In this document: one piece after another, positions 8,972 to 17,544 of the stretch
Position numbering within the stretch: the stretch's first letter is position 1
How the letters are laid out: each line of letters begins with the position of its first letter
Source: Inhella proteolytica
GTDB taxonomy: Bacteria > Pseudomonadota > Gammaproteobacteria > Burkholderiales > Burkholderiaceae_C
NCBI RefSeq assembly: GCF_016093275.1
Contig: NZ_JAEDAK010000018.1
Location: 1 to 64,000 of the forward strand
Reading direction: 5' to 3'
Length of the DNA: 64,000 nucleotides
The notes under the pieces: generated by a model
Database searches by the model: none
Told to the model about the DNA's origin: nothing
The model's input: the letters and a program-made list of their open reading frames with translations, nothing else
Program-made: the position numbers and the translations under genes

Positions 8972-9759
8972 CAAGAGATCACGGATTGCTGCGCGATGCC
9001 GGCGTCCACCAGCACATGCTGGCCGGTCATGCCGTCGCTGTCGTCCGCGGCCAGGAAGAGGGTGGGGCGCGCCACATGGCCGGGGTCGAGGCGGATCTTC
9101 AGGCACTGCGCGTCCAGGAAGGCCTGGTCGGCGGCGGGGTCGCGGTGCAGGGTGGTCTGGCGCTCGGTGACGATGGCGCCGGGCACGATGGCGTTGACGC
9201 GGATGTTGCGCGGGCCCAGCTCGCGCGCCAGGGTGCGGGTCAGGCCCAGGATGCCGGCCTTGGCCGTGGTGTAGCCCACCAGATTGGGCCGGCCGCGCAT
9301 CCACGACACCGAACCCATGTTGACGATGGAGCCGCCGCCGGCCGCCGCCATGCCGGGCGCCACGGCCTGAATGGCGAAGAAGTAGTGCTTGAGGTTCAGG
9401 GCCAGGCGGTCGTCCCAGTACTCGGAGGTCACTTCCTCCATCGCATGGCGGTCGTCGCGGCCGGCGTTGTTGATGAGCACGCGGATGGGCCCCAGCTGGG
9501 CGGCCACCTCGCCCAGCAGGGCCTGGTAGGCGGCCACGTCGCGCACGTCGCAGGGGGCGAAGAAGGGGGCCTCGTGGCCGGCGGCGCGCAGCTGCTCGAT
9601 CAGCTCGTCGCCGCCATCGGCGCGCAGGCCGCAAAAGGCCACGCGCGCGCCCTGGGCGGCGAAGGCGCGCACCAGCTCGGCGCCGATGCCGGAGCTGCCG
9701 CCGGAGATGAAGACGACGCGGCCCTGCAGCGAGGGGTAGCGGGTGAAGGCTTGGGTCAT
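8971..9759 (-). CDS. SDR-family sugar 1-dehydrogenase (candidate sulfoquinovose dehydrogenase)
   Basis: 262 residues, classical short-chain dehydrogenase. Cofactor motif GGSSGIG at about 20-26, NNAG at 97-100, catalytic Ser near 150, Tyr163 and Lys167 (YTTAK). The gene overlaps the lactonase upstream and glpD downstream (both ATGA). Flanked by mutarotase, lactonase, sugar-acid dehydratase and aldolase genes, it should oxidise the anomeric carbon of an imported aldose to the lactone with NAD(P)+. Sulfoquinovose is my preferred substrate from context; galactose, arabinose or fucose remain possible. Confidence 0.82.
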   Translation of the reverse strand: MTQAFTRYPSLQGRVVFISGGSSGIGAELVRAFAAQGARVAFCGLRADGGDELIEQLRAAGHEAPFFAPCDVRDVAAYQALLGEVAAQLGPIRVLINNAGRDDRHAMEEVTSEYWDDRLALNLKHYFFAIQAVAPGMAAAGGGSIVNMGSVSWMRGRPNLVGYTTAKAGILGLTRTLARELGPRNIRVNAIVPGAIVTERQTTLHRDPAADQAFLDAQCLKIRLDPGHVARPTLFLAADDSDGMTGQHVLVDAGIAQQSVIS

Positions 9760-10670
9760 GGCAGGGGGTCCAGCTGGGCAAGCGTGGCGGGCAGGCCGGG
9801 AACGTCCACGCGCAGTTGCAGCACGCGGCCGGACCAGGGCATGGCCTCCAGCTCGGTGGCCGGGCGCTTTTCGCGCGCGGTGGTGAGGTAGAGCGTGCGC
9901 AGGTCTGCGCCGCCGAAGCAGGGCATGGTGGGGCAGCGCACCGGCAGGGGCACGGTGCGCAGCAACTCGCCCTCGGGTGAGAAGCGCAGCAGGCGCGCGC
10001 CCTCGAACATCGCCACCCAGTAGCAACCCTCGGCGTCCACGGCGGCGCCGTCCGGCCGGCCGCCGTAGAGCGCGGGCGCGGCTTCGTCCTTGGGCTCGAA
10101 GCGCAGGAAGAGCTCGCGCGGGCCCAGGCGGCCGGTTTGCGGGTCACAGTCCATGCGGTAGACCACATGGGCCTTGGTGTCGGCCCAGTAGGCCAGCCGG
10201 CCGTCGGGGCTCCAGGCCAGGCCATTGCTGACGGTGATGTCGCCCGCCTGGCGCTGCAGGGTGGCGCCCGCCAGGCGGTAGAGCGCGGCACGCGGCGCAT
10301 CGCGTGGCTCGTAGATGGTGCCGACCCAGAAGCGCCCCTGCGGGTCGACCTTGCCGTCGTTGAAGCGCTCGAAGGCCGGGTCGTAGGGGGCGGGGGCGAG
10401 CGGGGTGCTGCGGCCGCTCTTGGGGTCGAAGCGCACCAGGCCGTCGCGCCGCGTCAGCAGCAGGTCGCCCGCGGTGGTGGCGGCGCAGCAGCCCAGGTCG
10501 GCGTCGAAGGCCCATTCTTGGTAGGCACCACTGCTGGGGTCATAGCGCTGCAGGTGGCGGCCCGGGATGTCCACCCAGTACAGCACCTGCTCCTGCGGGT
10601 GCCAGAGCGGCGATTCGCCCAGCACATTGGGGGGAACCGGCAGGGCGGCGATGAGGGCGTCGATGCTCAT
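9756..10670 (-). CDS. SMP-30/gluconolactonase-family lactonase (candidate sulfogluconolactonase)
   Basis: 304 residues, a six-bladed beta-propeller of the SMP-30/LRE family. Family landmarks include LGESPLWHP near the N-terminus, NDGKVDPQGRFWVGT with the metal-binding Asn and Asp in the middle, VSNGLAWSPD, and PDGAAVDAEGCYW. These enzymes bind a divalent metal and open sugar-acid lactones. The product would be the aldonate that feeds the IlvD/EDD dehydratase of the operon. ATGA overlaps on both sides indicate tight translational coupling. Confidence 0.85.
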   Translation of the reverse strand: MSIDALIAALPVPPNVLGESPLWHPQEQVLYWVDIPGRHLQRYDPSSGAYQEWAFDADLGCCAATTAGDLLLTRRDGLVRFDPKSGRSTPLAPAPYDPAFERFNDGKVDPQGRFWVGTIYEPRDAPRAALYRLAGATLQRQAGDITVSNGLAWSPDGRLAYWADTKAHVVYRMDCDPQTGRLGPRELFLRFEPKDEAAPALYGGRPDGAAVDAEGCYWVAMFEGARLLRFSPEGELLRTVPLPVRCPTMPCFGGADLRTLYLTTAREKRPATELEAMPWSGRVLQLRVDVPGLPATLAQLDPLP

Positions 10671-11536
10671 GGGAGGGGGGGCAGGCGCTGCAGGCGCATC
10701 CAGCCTTCCAGGCGCTGGCCCGGCGCCAGCGCCACCAGGCCCTGAGCCAGCGGGTCGGGCGCCTGGATGGCGTTGTTGACATGGCTCACCGGCTCGACGC
10801 AGAAATGCGGCGCGCCGGCCGGGGTGAAGACCACCAGATGCCAGGTGCTGGCGGTGAGGTGCAGGCGGTGGCGTGCGTCCTCCACCCAGGCCTCGCCGGA
10901 CCAGCCATCGAAGCAGTGGTCCAGCGCCAGGCCGGCCACGGCGGCGTCCAGCGCGCCCTGCGCCACGCGCTGGCGCGGCAGCGCGTCCGCGCCCGCTTCC
11001 CAGCGGCCGGCCACCTGCGTGCGCAGGCGGCTGCCGGGGCGGTGCAGGAAGTAGGGGTGCCAGCCCAGGCCGGCGGGCTGCATGCGGGTGTCGGTGTTGC
11101 GCAGGCTGATGTCCCAGCGCAGCGCGTCGCCCAGCAGGGTGAAGCGCTGCGTGGCCTCGAAGGCAAAGGGCCAGTCGGCATCGGGCTGGTGGCGCAGGCG
11201 AAGTTCGGCGCGCTGGGGGTGGCGGCCGACGACTTCCCAGGCGCGCTGCCAGCCCACGCCGTGCAGCGAGTGCGGGTGGTCGCCAAAGTTCGGGCGCGTG
11301 CGGTGGCCTTGGCGCTGCCACTCGAACTGGCAGTGGCCGATGCGGTTCGAGTAGGGCAGCATGGCGAAGCCGGCCGACTGGCGCGGCCCCGCCAACTGCT
11401 CGGCGGGCGTACTGCGCAGCAGGGGCTCGTCGTCCCACCACAGGCCGGCCAGGCTGCCGCCCAGGTCGGGCCGCAGTTCGGCGCGCAGGGCGCCGCATTG
11501 CAGCGCCACGCTCGGGGCGGTTTCGGTGATCACCAT
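10667..11536 (-). CDS. Aldose 1-epimerase (mutarotase)
   Basis: 289 residues, galactose-mutarotase fold. MLPYSNRIGHCQFEW with its conserved Asn-Arg, the His of HSLHGVGW, and LGWHPYFLHRPG match aldose-1-epimerases. It interconverts alpha and beta anomers so that the dehydrogenase receives the right one after glycoside cleavage. It overlaps the Gfo/Idh/MocA gene by 7 bp and the lactonase by 4 bp. Sulfo-Entner-Doudoroff clusters often include a sulfoquinovose mutarotase, which fits but does not prove the substrate. Confidence 0.85.
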   Translation of the reverse strand: MVITETAPSVALQCGALRAELRPDLGGSLAGLWWDDEPLLRSTPAEQLAGPRQSAGFAMLPYSNRIGHCQFEWQRQGHRTRPNFGDHPHSLHGVGWQRAWEVVGRHPQRAELRLRHQPDADWPFAFEATQRFTLLGDALRWDISLRNTDTRMQPAGLGWHPYFLHRPGSRLRTQVAGRWEAGADALPRQRVAQGALDAAVAGLALDHCFDGWSGEAWVEDARHRLHLTASTWHLVVFTPAGAPHFCVEPVSHVNNAIQAPDPLAQGLVALAPGQRLEGWMRLQRLPPLP

Positions 11537-12651
11537 CCGGGCGGCAGCAGCTCGCTGAGCTGCACGGGCAGGCCGGTTTCGATGGAGCGGTGCGCGGCCA
11601 GGCCGGTGATGACGCTGCGCAGGCCCTCTTCCAGCGGGATCTCGGGCGGCAGACCTTCGCGCACCGCGCGGGCGAACTGCTGGTGCTCGATGAAGGAGGC
11701 GCCGAAGTGCTGGCCGGGGTAGCGGATGTTGGTGTCCCACACACGCCGCACCGAAACGCCGCGGCCGGTGCCCGAGGGCTGGCCCCAGGCGGCGCGGCGG
11801 CCCCAGTCGGCGCGCCGGCTGTGGCGCAGCTGCAGCGAGGGCAGCAGGGATTCGAGCTTGCCCTCGTCGCCCACCACCACGATGTGCTCGTTGTCCATCG
11901 AGCCCTCGGCAAACATGCACAGGTCCAGCAGCGCGCGCGCCCCGCTCGGGTACTCGACGACGACATAGGCGCTGTCCAGGATGTCCGGGCGGCGGCCGCC
12001 GTAGTCTTCGTCCAGGTGGTTCACGCGCTGGGCGCCGGAGGCGAACACGCGCAGCGGCTGCTCCTTCAGGATCAGGTCCATCAGGTTGAAGTAGTGGCAG
12101 CACTTCTCCACCAGGGTGCCGCCGGTGTTGGCGGTGAAGCGGTTCCAGTCGCCCACCTTGGGGTAGAAGGGTTCGCGGTGCTCGCGGATCGCCACCTGGT
12201 GCACCGTGCCCACCTCGCCCGCATGGGTCATGCGGATCATCTCGGCCACCGGCGGCATGTAGCGGTATTCCTGCGCCACCCAGACGATGCCTTTGCGCCC
12301 CTGTGCCAGGCGCAGCATCTCCAGGCCGTCTTCCACGCGGGTGACGAGGGGCTTCTCGATCAGGATGTGCAGGTCTGGCTGTGCCAGCACGGCGCGCATC
12401 ATGTCGATGTGGGTGAAGTTCGGCGTGGCGATGACCACCGCGTCGCACAGGTCGGCCTGCACCAGGGCCTGGGCGTTCGAGAAGGTGGGCACGGGCGCAT
12501 CCAGCTGGGCCAGCGCGGCCTGCAGGCTGGGGGCATGCGGGTCGGCCAGCGCGGTGACGCGGGCGTTGCCCAGCGCGCGGATGTTCTCGATGTGCTCGCG
12601 GCCCATGCTGCCGCAGCCCACGATGCCGTAGCGAATCAGTTGCTGACTCAT
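11530..12651 (-). CDS. Gfo/Idh/MocA-family NAD-dependent enzyme (candidate NAD+-dependent sulfoquinovosidase)
   Basis: 373 residues. The Rossmann motif YGIVGCGSMGREHIENI is at about 8-24 and the family EKPL is near residue 100. A distinctive stretch with NTGGTLVEKCCHYFNLMD lies in the C-terminal half. This superfamily holds sugar oxidoreductases and also a branch of NAD+-dependent glycosidases, GH188, that cleave sulfoquinovosides by transient oxidation. Since the operon contains no ordinary glycosidase but does contain glycerol-handling enzymes, this gene is the best candidate for releasing glycerol from the imported glycoside. A plain sugar dehydrogenase is the alternative. Confidence 0.7.
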   Translation of the reverse strand: MSQQLIRYGIVGCGSMGREHIENIRALGNARVTALADPHAPSLQAALAQLDAPVPTFSNAQALVQADLCDAVVIATPNFTHIDMMRAVLAQPDLHILIEKPLVTRVEDGLEMLRLAQGRKGIVWVAQEYRYMPPVAEMIRMTHAGEVGTVHQVAIREHREPFYPKVGDWNRFTANTGGTLVEKCCHYFNLMDLILKEQPLRVFASGAQRVNHLDEDYGGRRPDILDSAYVVVEYPSGARALLDLCMFAEGSMDNEHIVVVGDEGKLESLLPSLQLRHSRRADWGRRAAWGQPSGTGRGVSVRRVWDTNIRYPGQHFGASFIEHQQFARAVREGLPPEIPLEEGLRSVITGLAAHRSIETGLPVQLSELLPPGW

Positions 12652-13499
12652 CCTTTCAAACCTCCTTGGGTGAGCCCGCCGACCACGCGTTCCTGGAACA
12701 GCGCGATCAGCACGGCCACCGGCACGATGGCGACCACCAAGGCCGCCGAGATGATGGGCCAGGGGAAGGCGAACTCCCCCTGGTACAGCGTGATGCCCAC
12801 CGGCACCGTGCGCATGCCCGCGCTGGCGTTGAGCGACAGCGCGAGCAAAAACTCGTCCCAGGCGTTCACGAAGGCCAGGATGCCGGCCGTGAACAGCCCC
12901 GGTGCGGCCAGCGGCAGCACCACCTTCACCAGCGCCCCGATGCGGGTGCAGCCGTCGATCAGCGCGGCGTTCTCCAGGTCGCGCGGAATGCTCTGGAAGA
13001 AGCTCACCAGCACCAGCGTGCACACCGGCAGGTTCAGCACCACATAGGGCAGCACCAGGGCGGTGTAGGTGTTCAAGAGGCCGAGCACGCGCATGGTCTC
13101 GAAGATCGGCACCAGCAGGGTGACGAGCGGGAACATGCTGCTGGCCACGATGGCCGTGAGCACCAGCTGGCGGTGGCGCAGGTTCAGGCGGGCGATGGCG
13201 TAGGCCGCGCCGGTGGCCACCAGCAGCGAACCCAGCGTGGCCAGGCCCGCCACGATGAAGCTGTTGCCCAGGTAGCTGAGCAGCGGCTGGTCGGCAAAGG
13301 CGCGCGCGTAGTTCGCCAGCGAGGGGTTCTGCGGCAGGTAGCTGATGGGTTGCTGCACCAGCTCGGCCTCGGACTTGAGCGAGGTCAGCAGCACCCACAG
13401 AGCCGGGAAGAAGCCGTTGATGACCACGAGGGCCGCGGCCAGCCGGCGCAGCGCGGGGGATTCGAACCAGCGGTCGAGCGAGTTGCCGGTCATCGTCAT
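12648..13499 (-). CDS. Carbohydrate ABC transporter permease (MalG type)
   Basis: 283 residues with six predicted membrane helices. The EAA loop, seen as ENAALIDGCTRIGALVKVVLPLAAPG, contacts the ATPase. The second start codon, at 13493, would drop two residues; ATG 13499 is chosen because it overlaps the upstream permease stop (ATGA). It pairs with the MalF-type permease just upstream to form the membrane channel of the operon's importer. Confidence 0.9.
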   Translation of the reverse strand: MTMTGNSLDRWFESPALRRLAAALVVINGFFPALWVLLTSLKSEAELVQQPISYLPQNPSLANYARAFADQPLLSYLGNSFIVAGLATLGSLLVATGAAYAIARLNLRHRQLVLTAIVASSMFPLVTLLVPIFETMRVLGLLNTYTALVLPYVVLNLPVCTLVLVSFFQSIPRDLENAALIDGCTRIGALVKVVLPLAAPGLFTAGILAFVNAWDEFLLALSLNASAGMRTVPVGITLYQGEFAFPWPIISAALVVAIVPVAVLIALFQERVVGGLTQGGLKG

Positions 13500-14425
13500 T
13501 CCTTGCCGATGCGGCGCAAATAGGCCGCGGTCACGCACAGCGAGATCAGGAACATCGCCACCGCCTGGGTGGAGCCGTAGCCCACGTCCAGGTAATCGAT
13601 GGTGGTCTTGTGGATCAGCATGGCCAGGGTCTCGGTGGTGTGGCCGGGGCCGCCGCGCGTCATCGTGAAGGGGATGTCGAAGGTCTGCAGCGCGGTGATG
13701 GTGCGAAAGATCAGCGCCACCACGATGGAGGGCATCAGCATCGGCACGGTGATCTGCCAGAACTGCTGCCAGCGGCTGGCGCCGTCCACCTCGGCGGCTT
13801 CGTACAGCGAGCGCGGAATCATCTGCAGCCCGGCCAGCAGGATCAGCGCCATGAAGCTGCTGGTCTTCCAGATGATGGCGATGCAGATGGCTGCCAGCCC
13901 GAGGCCGCGGTCGAGCAGCCACATCGGCGGCTCCTTCATGCCCAGCCGCACCAGCAGGTCGTTGACGATGCCGTAATCGGTGTGGAAGAACCAGGCAAAG
14001 ATCAGGCCCACGAAGGACAGCGGCAGCGCCCAGGGCAGCAGCAGCGCCAGGCGCACCGGCCAGCGCCGCTTGAAGGGCAGGTTGGCCAGCAGCGCCAGGC
14101 CCATGCCCACCACCAGCGCGCCCGGCACGGTGATGGCGGTGATGAGCAGCGTGTTGCCCAGCGCGCTCCAGAACTCGCGGTCCTGCAGCAGGTCGGCGTA
14201 GTTCTGCAGGCCCACGAAGCGGGCCACGCTGCCGCCCGAAAGCCGCAGCTCGAAGCCGCTGTTCCAGATCAGGCGCAGGATGGGGTAGGCCACGATCAGC
14301 GCCAGCAGCGCGAACGCGGGGGCCAGCAGCAGCACAGCCAGGGTGCGGTCGCTCGGGTCCAGCAGGCGCTCGCGCCAGCTGGGCTGCCATTTCGATGGGG
14401 GCTGGTTCATCGCGTCGCCCTTCAT
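13496..14425 (-). CDS. Carbohydrate ABC transporter permease (MalF type)
   Basis: 309 residues with about six membrane helices and the EAA loop YEAAEVDGASRWQQFWQITVPMLMP. Start ATG 14425 overlaps the binding-protein stop (ATGA); an in-frame ATG at 14410 is a second possibility. It forms the inner-membrane channel with the MalG-type gene that follows. The family imports mono- and oligosaccharides and glycerol derivatives, so it does not by itself reveal the substrate. Confidence 0.9.
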   Translation of the reverse strand: MKGDAMNQPPSKWQPSWRERLLDPSDRTLAVLLLAPAFALLALIVAYPILRLIWNSGFELRLSGGSVARFVGLQNYADLLQDREFWSALGNTLLITAITVPGALVVGMGLALLANLPFKRRWPVRLALLLPWALPLSFVGLIFAWFFHTDYGIVNDLLVRLGMKEPPMWLLDRGLGLAAICIAIIWKTSSFMALILLAGLQMIPRSLYEAAEVDGASRWQQFWQITVPMLMPSIVVALIFRTITALQTFDIPFTMTRGGPGHTTETLAMLIHKTTIDYLDVGYGSTQAVAMFLISLCVTAAYLRRIGKE

Positions 14426-15669
14426 CGCATGACCCGGCGCAGGCGGGATTCGACATCGGCGGCCGCGTCCGCGGGCTGGCGCGAGCGCGCCAGCACCGCA
14501 TTGGTGGCGCTGCGCAGCGCGTCGCTGACCTCGCCGTAGCGGGCGCTCACCGGGCGGCTGCGCGCGTGGCGCACCACGGCGGCGGCGTCGGCAAACCAGG
14601 GCACCTGGGCCACCACCTCGGGGTGGGTGTAGAGCTCGGCGTAAGTGGGCAGCAGCGCACCGCGCACGGCCAGGAAGCGGCTGGCCTCCGGCGTGCTGAG
14701 GAACTGCACCAGGCGCGCGGCCTCGGCCTTGTGGCGGCTGAAGGCGCTCACCGCCCATTGCCAGCCGCCAGTGCAGGTGGCGCTCTGGCCCCCGGTCATG
14801 GCGGGCAAGGGCATCACGCCCACCTTGCCGCGCACCTGACTGTCGGCATCCTGCTCGAAGCGGTCCCAGGCCCAGCTCCAGTTCAGCGCGAACAACACCT
14901 TGCCGGCCTTGAACTCGTTCACCGTGTCGGGGGTCTTGACCTCCGCGACGTTGCGCTTGATGACGCCCTGGTCCATCAGCGTCACCCACTGCTGCAGGCC
15001 GCGCGCGGCGGCGGCGGCGTCGAACACCGAGCGGCCCTGCGGGTCCTGCACCGCCTTGCCCTGGCTCCAGTAGGGCAGCAGGAAGGTGCACACCGCACCC
15101 TCCACCGGCGCGCCCTGCAGGCTCAGGCCCTGCAGCTTGGGGTTGCCCTCGGCCTGCTGCACCTGGCGCGCCACGCGCCCCAACTCCTCCCAGGTGCGCG
15201 GCTGCGGCAGGCCATGCTTGTCCAGCAGGTCGCGGCGGTAGTACATGAACAGGGCATCGGCAAAGGCCGGCAGCGCGGCCACGCGGCCCTGCACCACATT
15301 GGCCTCGCGGTACACCGCCAGATAGGGCGCCAGCAATTGATCGGCCGGGCCCAGATGGGCGTCCAGCGGCTCCAGCCAGCCGGCCTGGAAGTACTGCGCG
15401 GGGTTGACGATGTCGATCAGGAAGGCGTCGAGCGCGTTGTCGCGCGCGTTCAGCACGGTGCTCAGGTACTGGCGCTGCAGGTCCGAGGTGGCGCCGCCGG
15501 TCTCGATGTCGATCGTCAGCCCGGGCTTGTCGGCCAGGTACTGGTCGAACAGCTTGCGCATCAGGTCGGGGCGCTGGTTGCTGCCGCCCACGAACACGCG
15601 CAGGCGCACTTCGGCGGCCGCACCCAGACTCAGGCACAGGCCCAGCAGCAGGGCAAGCAGGCGCTTCAT
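14422..15669 (-). CDS. Extracellular sugar-binding protein of the ABC importer (family 1)
   Basis: 415 residues with a Sec signal peptide (RLLALLLGLCLSLGAAA, cleavage before EVRLRVF). The two-lobed family 1 SBP plan is visible, with an ATCTGGWQWAVS hinge-type segment in the C-terminal lobe. It captures the glycoside in the periplasm and delivers it to the two permeases. Binding proteins of this kind recognise sulfoquinovosyl-glycerol in known sulfoquinovose gene clusters; whether this one does needs a binding test. ATGA overlap with the next gene. Confidence 0.88.
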   Translation of the reverse strand: MKRLLALLLGLCLSLGAAAEVRLRVFVGGSNQRPDLMRKLFDQYLADKPGLTIDIETGGATSDLQRQYLSTVLNARDNALDAFLIDIVNPAQYFQAGWLEPLDAHLGPADQLLAPYLAVYREANVVQGRVAALPAFADALFMYYRRDLLDKHGLPQPRTWEELGRVARQVQQAEGNPKLQGLSLQGAPVEGAVCTFLLPYWSQGKAVQDPQGRSVFDAAAAARGLQQWVTLMDQGVIKRNVAEVKTPDTVNEFKAGKVLFALNWSWAWDRFEQDADSQVRGKVGVMPLPAMTGGQSATCTGGWQWAVSAFSRHKAEAARLVQFLSTPEASRFLAVRGALLPTYAELYTHPEVVAQVPWFADAAAVVRHARSRPVSARYGEVSDALRSATNAVLARSRQPADAAADVESRLRRVMR

Positions 15670-16742
15670 GCGGAACGCAGCGCGCGGCCGTCGTTGGCGT
15701 CGAACAGATGCAGCTGGGCGCTGGCCAGGTGCAGGGTCAAGGCCTGGCCGCTTTGGCCGTGGAAGTCCGCGCCCACGCGCGCCACCAGCTCGTGCTCGCC
15801 CACCTGCACGGTCAGCAGGGTCTCGGCGCCCAGGGGCTCGATGAGCGAGAGCCGGCCTTGCAGCTGCAGGTCGGCATCGGGGCGCGGCTCCAGGGTCAGG
15901 TTTTCGGGGCGCACGCCCAGCACCTGGGTGCCGCTGTGGCCCCTCAGGTTGGCTGGCAGGGCCAGGCGCACGCCCTGGCCCAGCTCGGCCTGGCCGTCCT
16001 GCACCGTGCAGCGCAGCAGGTTCATGGGCGGCGCGCCGGTGAAGCCGGCCACGAACTGCGCGGCGGGGCGGTTGTAGACGGCCTCGGGCGTGTCGAACTG
16101 CATCTTGTGCCCGCCCTGCAGCACGCAGATGCGGTCGGCCAGGGTCATGGCCTCGGTCTGGTCGTGCGTGACGTAGACGATGGTGGCGCCCAGGCGCTGA
16201 TGCAGGCGCTTGATCTCGGCGCGCATCTCATTGCGCAGCTGGGCGTCGAGGTTGGAGAGCGGCTCGTCGAACAGGAAGACCTTGGGCTGGCGCACGATGG
16301 CGCGGCCAATGGCGACGCGCTGGCGCTGGCCACCGGAAAGCTCGCGCGGCTTCCTCTGCAGCATGTGCTCGATGCGCAGCAGGGCGGCCACCTCACCGAC
16401 GCGGCGCTGCACCTCGGCCTCGGGCGTCTTGCGCAGGCGCAGGCCGAAGGCCATGTTCTCGAACAGGGTCTTGTGCGGGTAGAGCGCGTAGTCCTGGAAC
16501 ACCATGGCGATGTCGCGGGCGCGCGGCGGGCGCTCGTTCACCACCTCGCCGTCGATCAGGATCTCGCCGCCGCTGATGGTTTCCAGCCCCGCGATCATGC
16601 GCAGCAGGGTGCTCTTGCCGCAGCCCGAGGGGCCGACGAAGACGACGAACTCGCCCTGGCGGACTTCCAGGTCGATGCCGTGGATGATGGGCACGCGCCC
16701 GTCGTAGCTCTTGCGCACCTGGCGCAGTTCGATGGCGGCCAT
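15666..16742 (-). CDS. ABC transporter ATPase, UgpC/MalK type
   Basis: 358 residues. Walker A GPSGCGKST (about 38-46), Q-loop FQDYALYPH, signature LSGGQRQRV, Walker B VFLFDEPLSNLD, and a C-terminal TOBE/regulatory domain (residues about 240-358) with VLGVRPENL. It powers the importer encoded by the three genes after it. It begins 7 bp after the aldolase gene and overlaps the binding-protein gene by 4 bp. Confidence 0.92.
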   Translation of the reverse strand: MAAIELRQVRKSYDGRVPIIHGIDLEVRQGEFVVFVGPSGCGKSTLLRMIAGLETISGGEILIDGEVVNERPPRARDIAMVFQDYALYPHKTLFENMAFGLRLRKTPEAEVQRRVGEVAALLRIEHMLQRKPRELSGGQRQRVAIGRAIVRQPKVFLFDEPLSNLDAQLRNEMRAEIKRLHQRLGATIVYVTHDQTEAMTLADRICVLQGGHKMQFDTPEAVYNRPAAQFVAGFTGAPPMNLLRCTVQDGQAELGQGVRLALPANLRGHSGTQVLGVRPENLTLEPRPDADLQLQGRLSLIEPLGAETLLTVQVGEHELVARVGADFHGQSGQALTLHLASAQLHLFDANDGRALRSA

Positions 16743-16749
16743 GGCTCTC

Positions 16750-17544
16750 TCAATAGCCGCTGGAAGCGGCAGGGGCCGCGCCGTTCTGGCGCAGGGCGGC
16801 CAGGCCGGCCTGGGCGGACTGCATCAGCAGCCCCAGGTCCGAGGCCAGGGCCACGAAATCAAAGCCGGCGTCGCGGTAGCGCTGCACCGCGGCAGGGTTG
16901 CCGCCCACGGTGCCCACCGGCCTGCCCAGCTCACGGCAGCGCTGCGCGGCCGCGCGCATCAGCTCGAACACCTCCGGGTGCATGAGTTCGCCCACATGGC
17001 CCATGGCGGCGGAAAGGTCCGCCGGGCCGAGGAAGAGCGCGTCCACGCCGGGCACGGCAGCAATCGCGTCCAGCTGCGCCACCGCCTGCGGGGTTTCGAG
17101 CTGCAGCACCACGCAGAGGCCCTGGTTGGCCTGCTTCAGGTAGTTCGGTGTGGTGCCGAAGGCCGAGGCGCGGCTCATGCCCGCCATGCCGCGCACGCCC
17201 TCGGGCGGGTAGCGGGTGGCGGCCACGGCGGCGCGCGCCTCGTCGGCGTTCTGCACAAAGGGCACCAGCAGGCTGGTGGCTCCGGCGTCGAGCACGCGCT
17301 TCATCAGCACGGTCTCGTTCCAGGGCACCCGCACCAGCGGGGCCATGGGCGTGCAGCCCACCGCCTGCAGCAGCTGCGCCAGACCCAGCAGGTCCAGCGG
17401 GCTGTGCTCCATGTCCAGCACGCCCCAGTCGAAGCCGGCGCGGCCCATGGCCTCGGCCACGATGGGGCTGGCCGACATCACCCAGCTGCCCAGCGGGCAG
17501 TGGGTGGCGCGGGCCGCCAGCAGGTCGCGAAAGGCGTTGCGCAT
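16750..17544 (-). CDS. HpcH/HpaI-family class II aldolase (candidate KDSG aldolase)
   Basis: 264 residues, full length for the family. DWGVLDMEHSPLD carries the conserved Asp-Glu-His cluster, LVRVPWNE the substrate-binding Arg, and VLQLETPQAVAQLD plus LFLGPADLSAAMG the metal-binding Glu and Asp. These aldolases split 2-keto-3-deoxy sugar acids into pyruvate and an aldehyde. In a sulfo-Entner-Doudoroff setting the aldehyde is sulfolactaldehyde. ATGA overlap with the TonB-receptor gene upstream. Confidence 0.88.
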   Translation of the reverse strand: MRNAFRDLLAARATHCPLGSWVMSASPIVAEAMGRAGFDWGVLDMEHSPLDLLGLAQLLQAVGCTPMAPLVRVPWNETVLMKRVLDAGATSLLVPFVQNADEARAAVAATRYPPEGVRGMAGMSRASAFGTTPNYLKQANQGLCVVLQLETPQAVAQLDAIAAVPGVDALFLGPADLSAAMGHVGELMHPEVFELMRAAAQRCRELGRPVGTVGGNPAAVQRYRDAGFDFVALASDLGLLMQSAQAGLAALRQNGAAPAASSGY

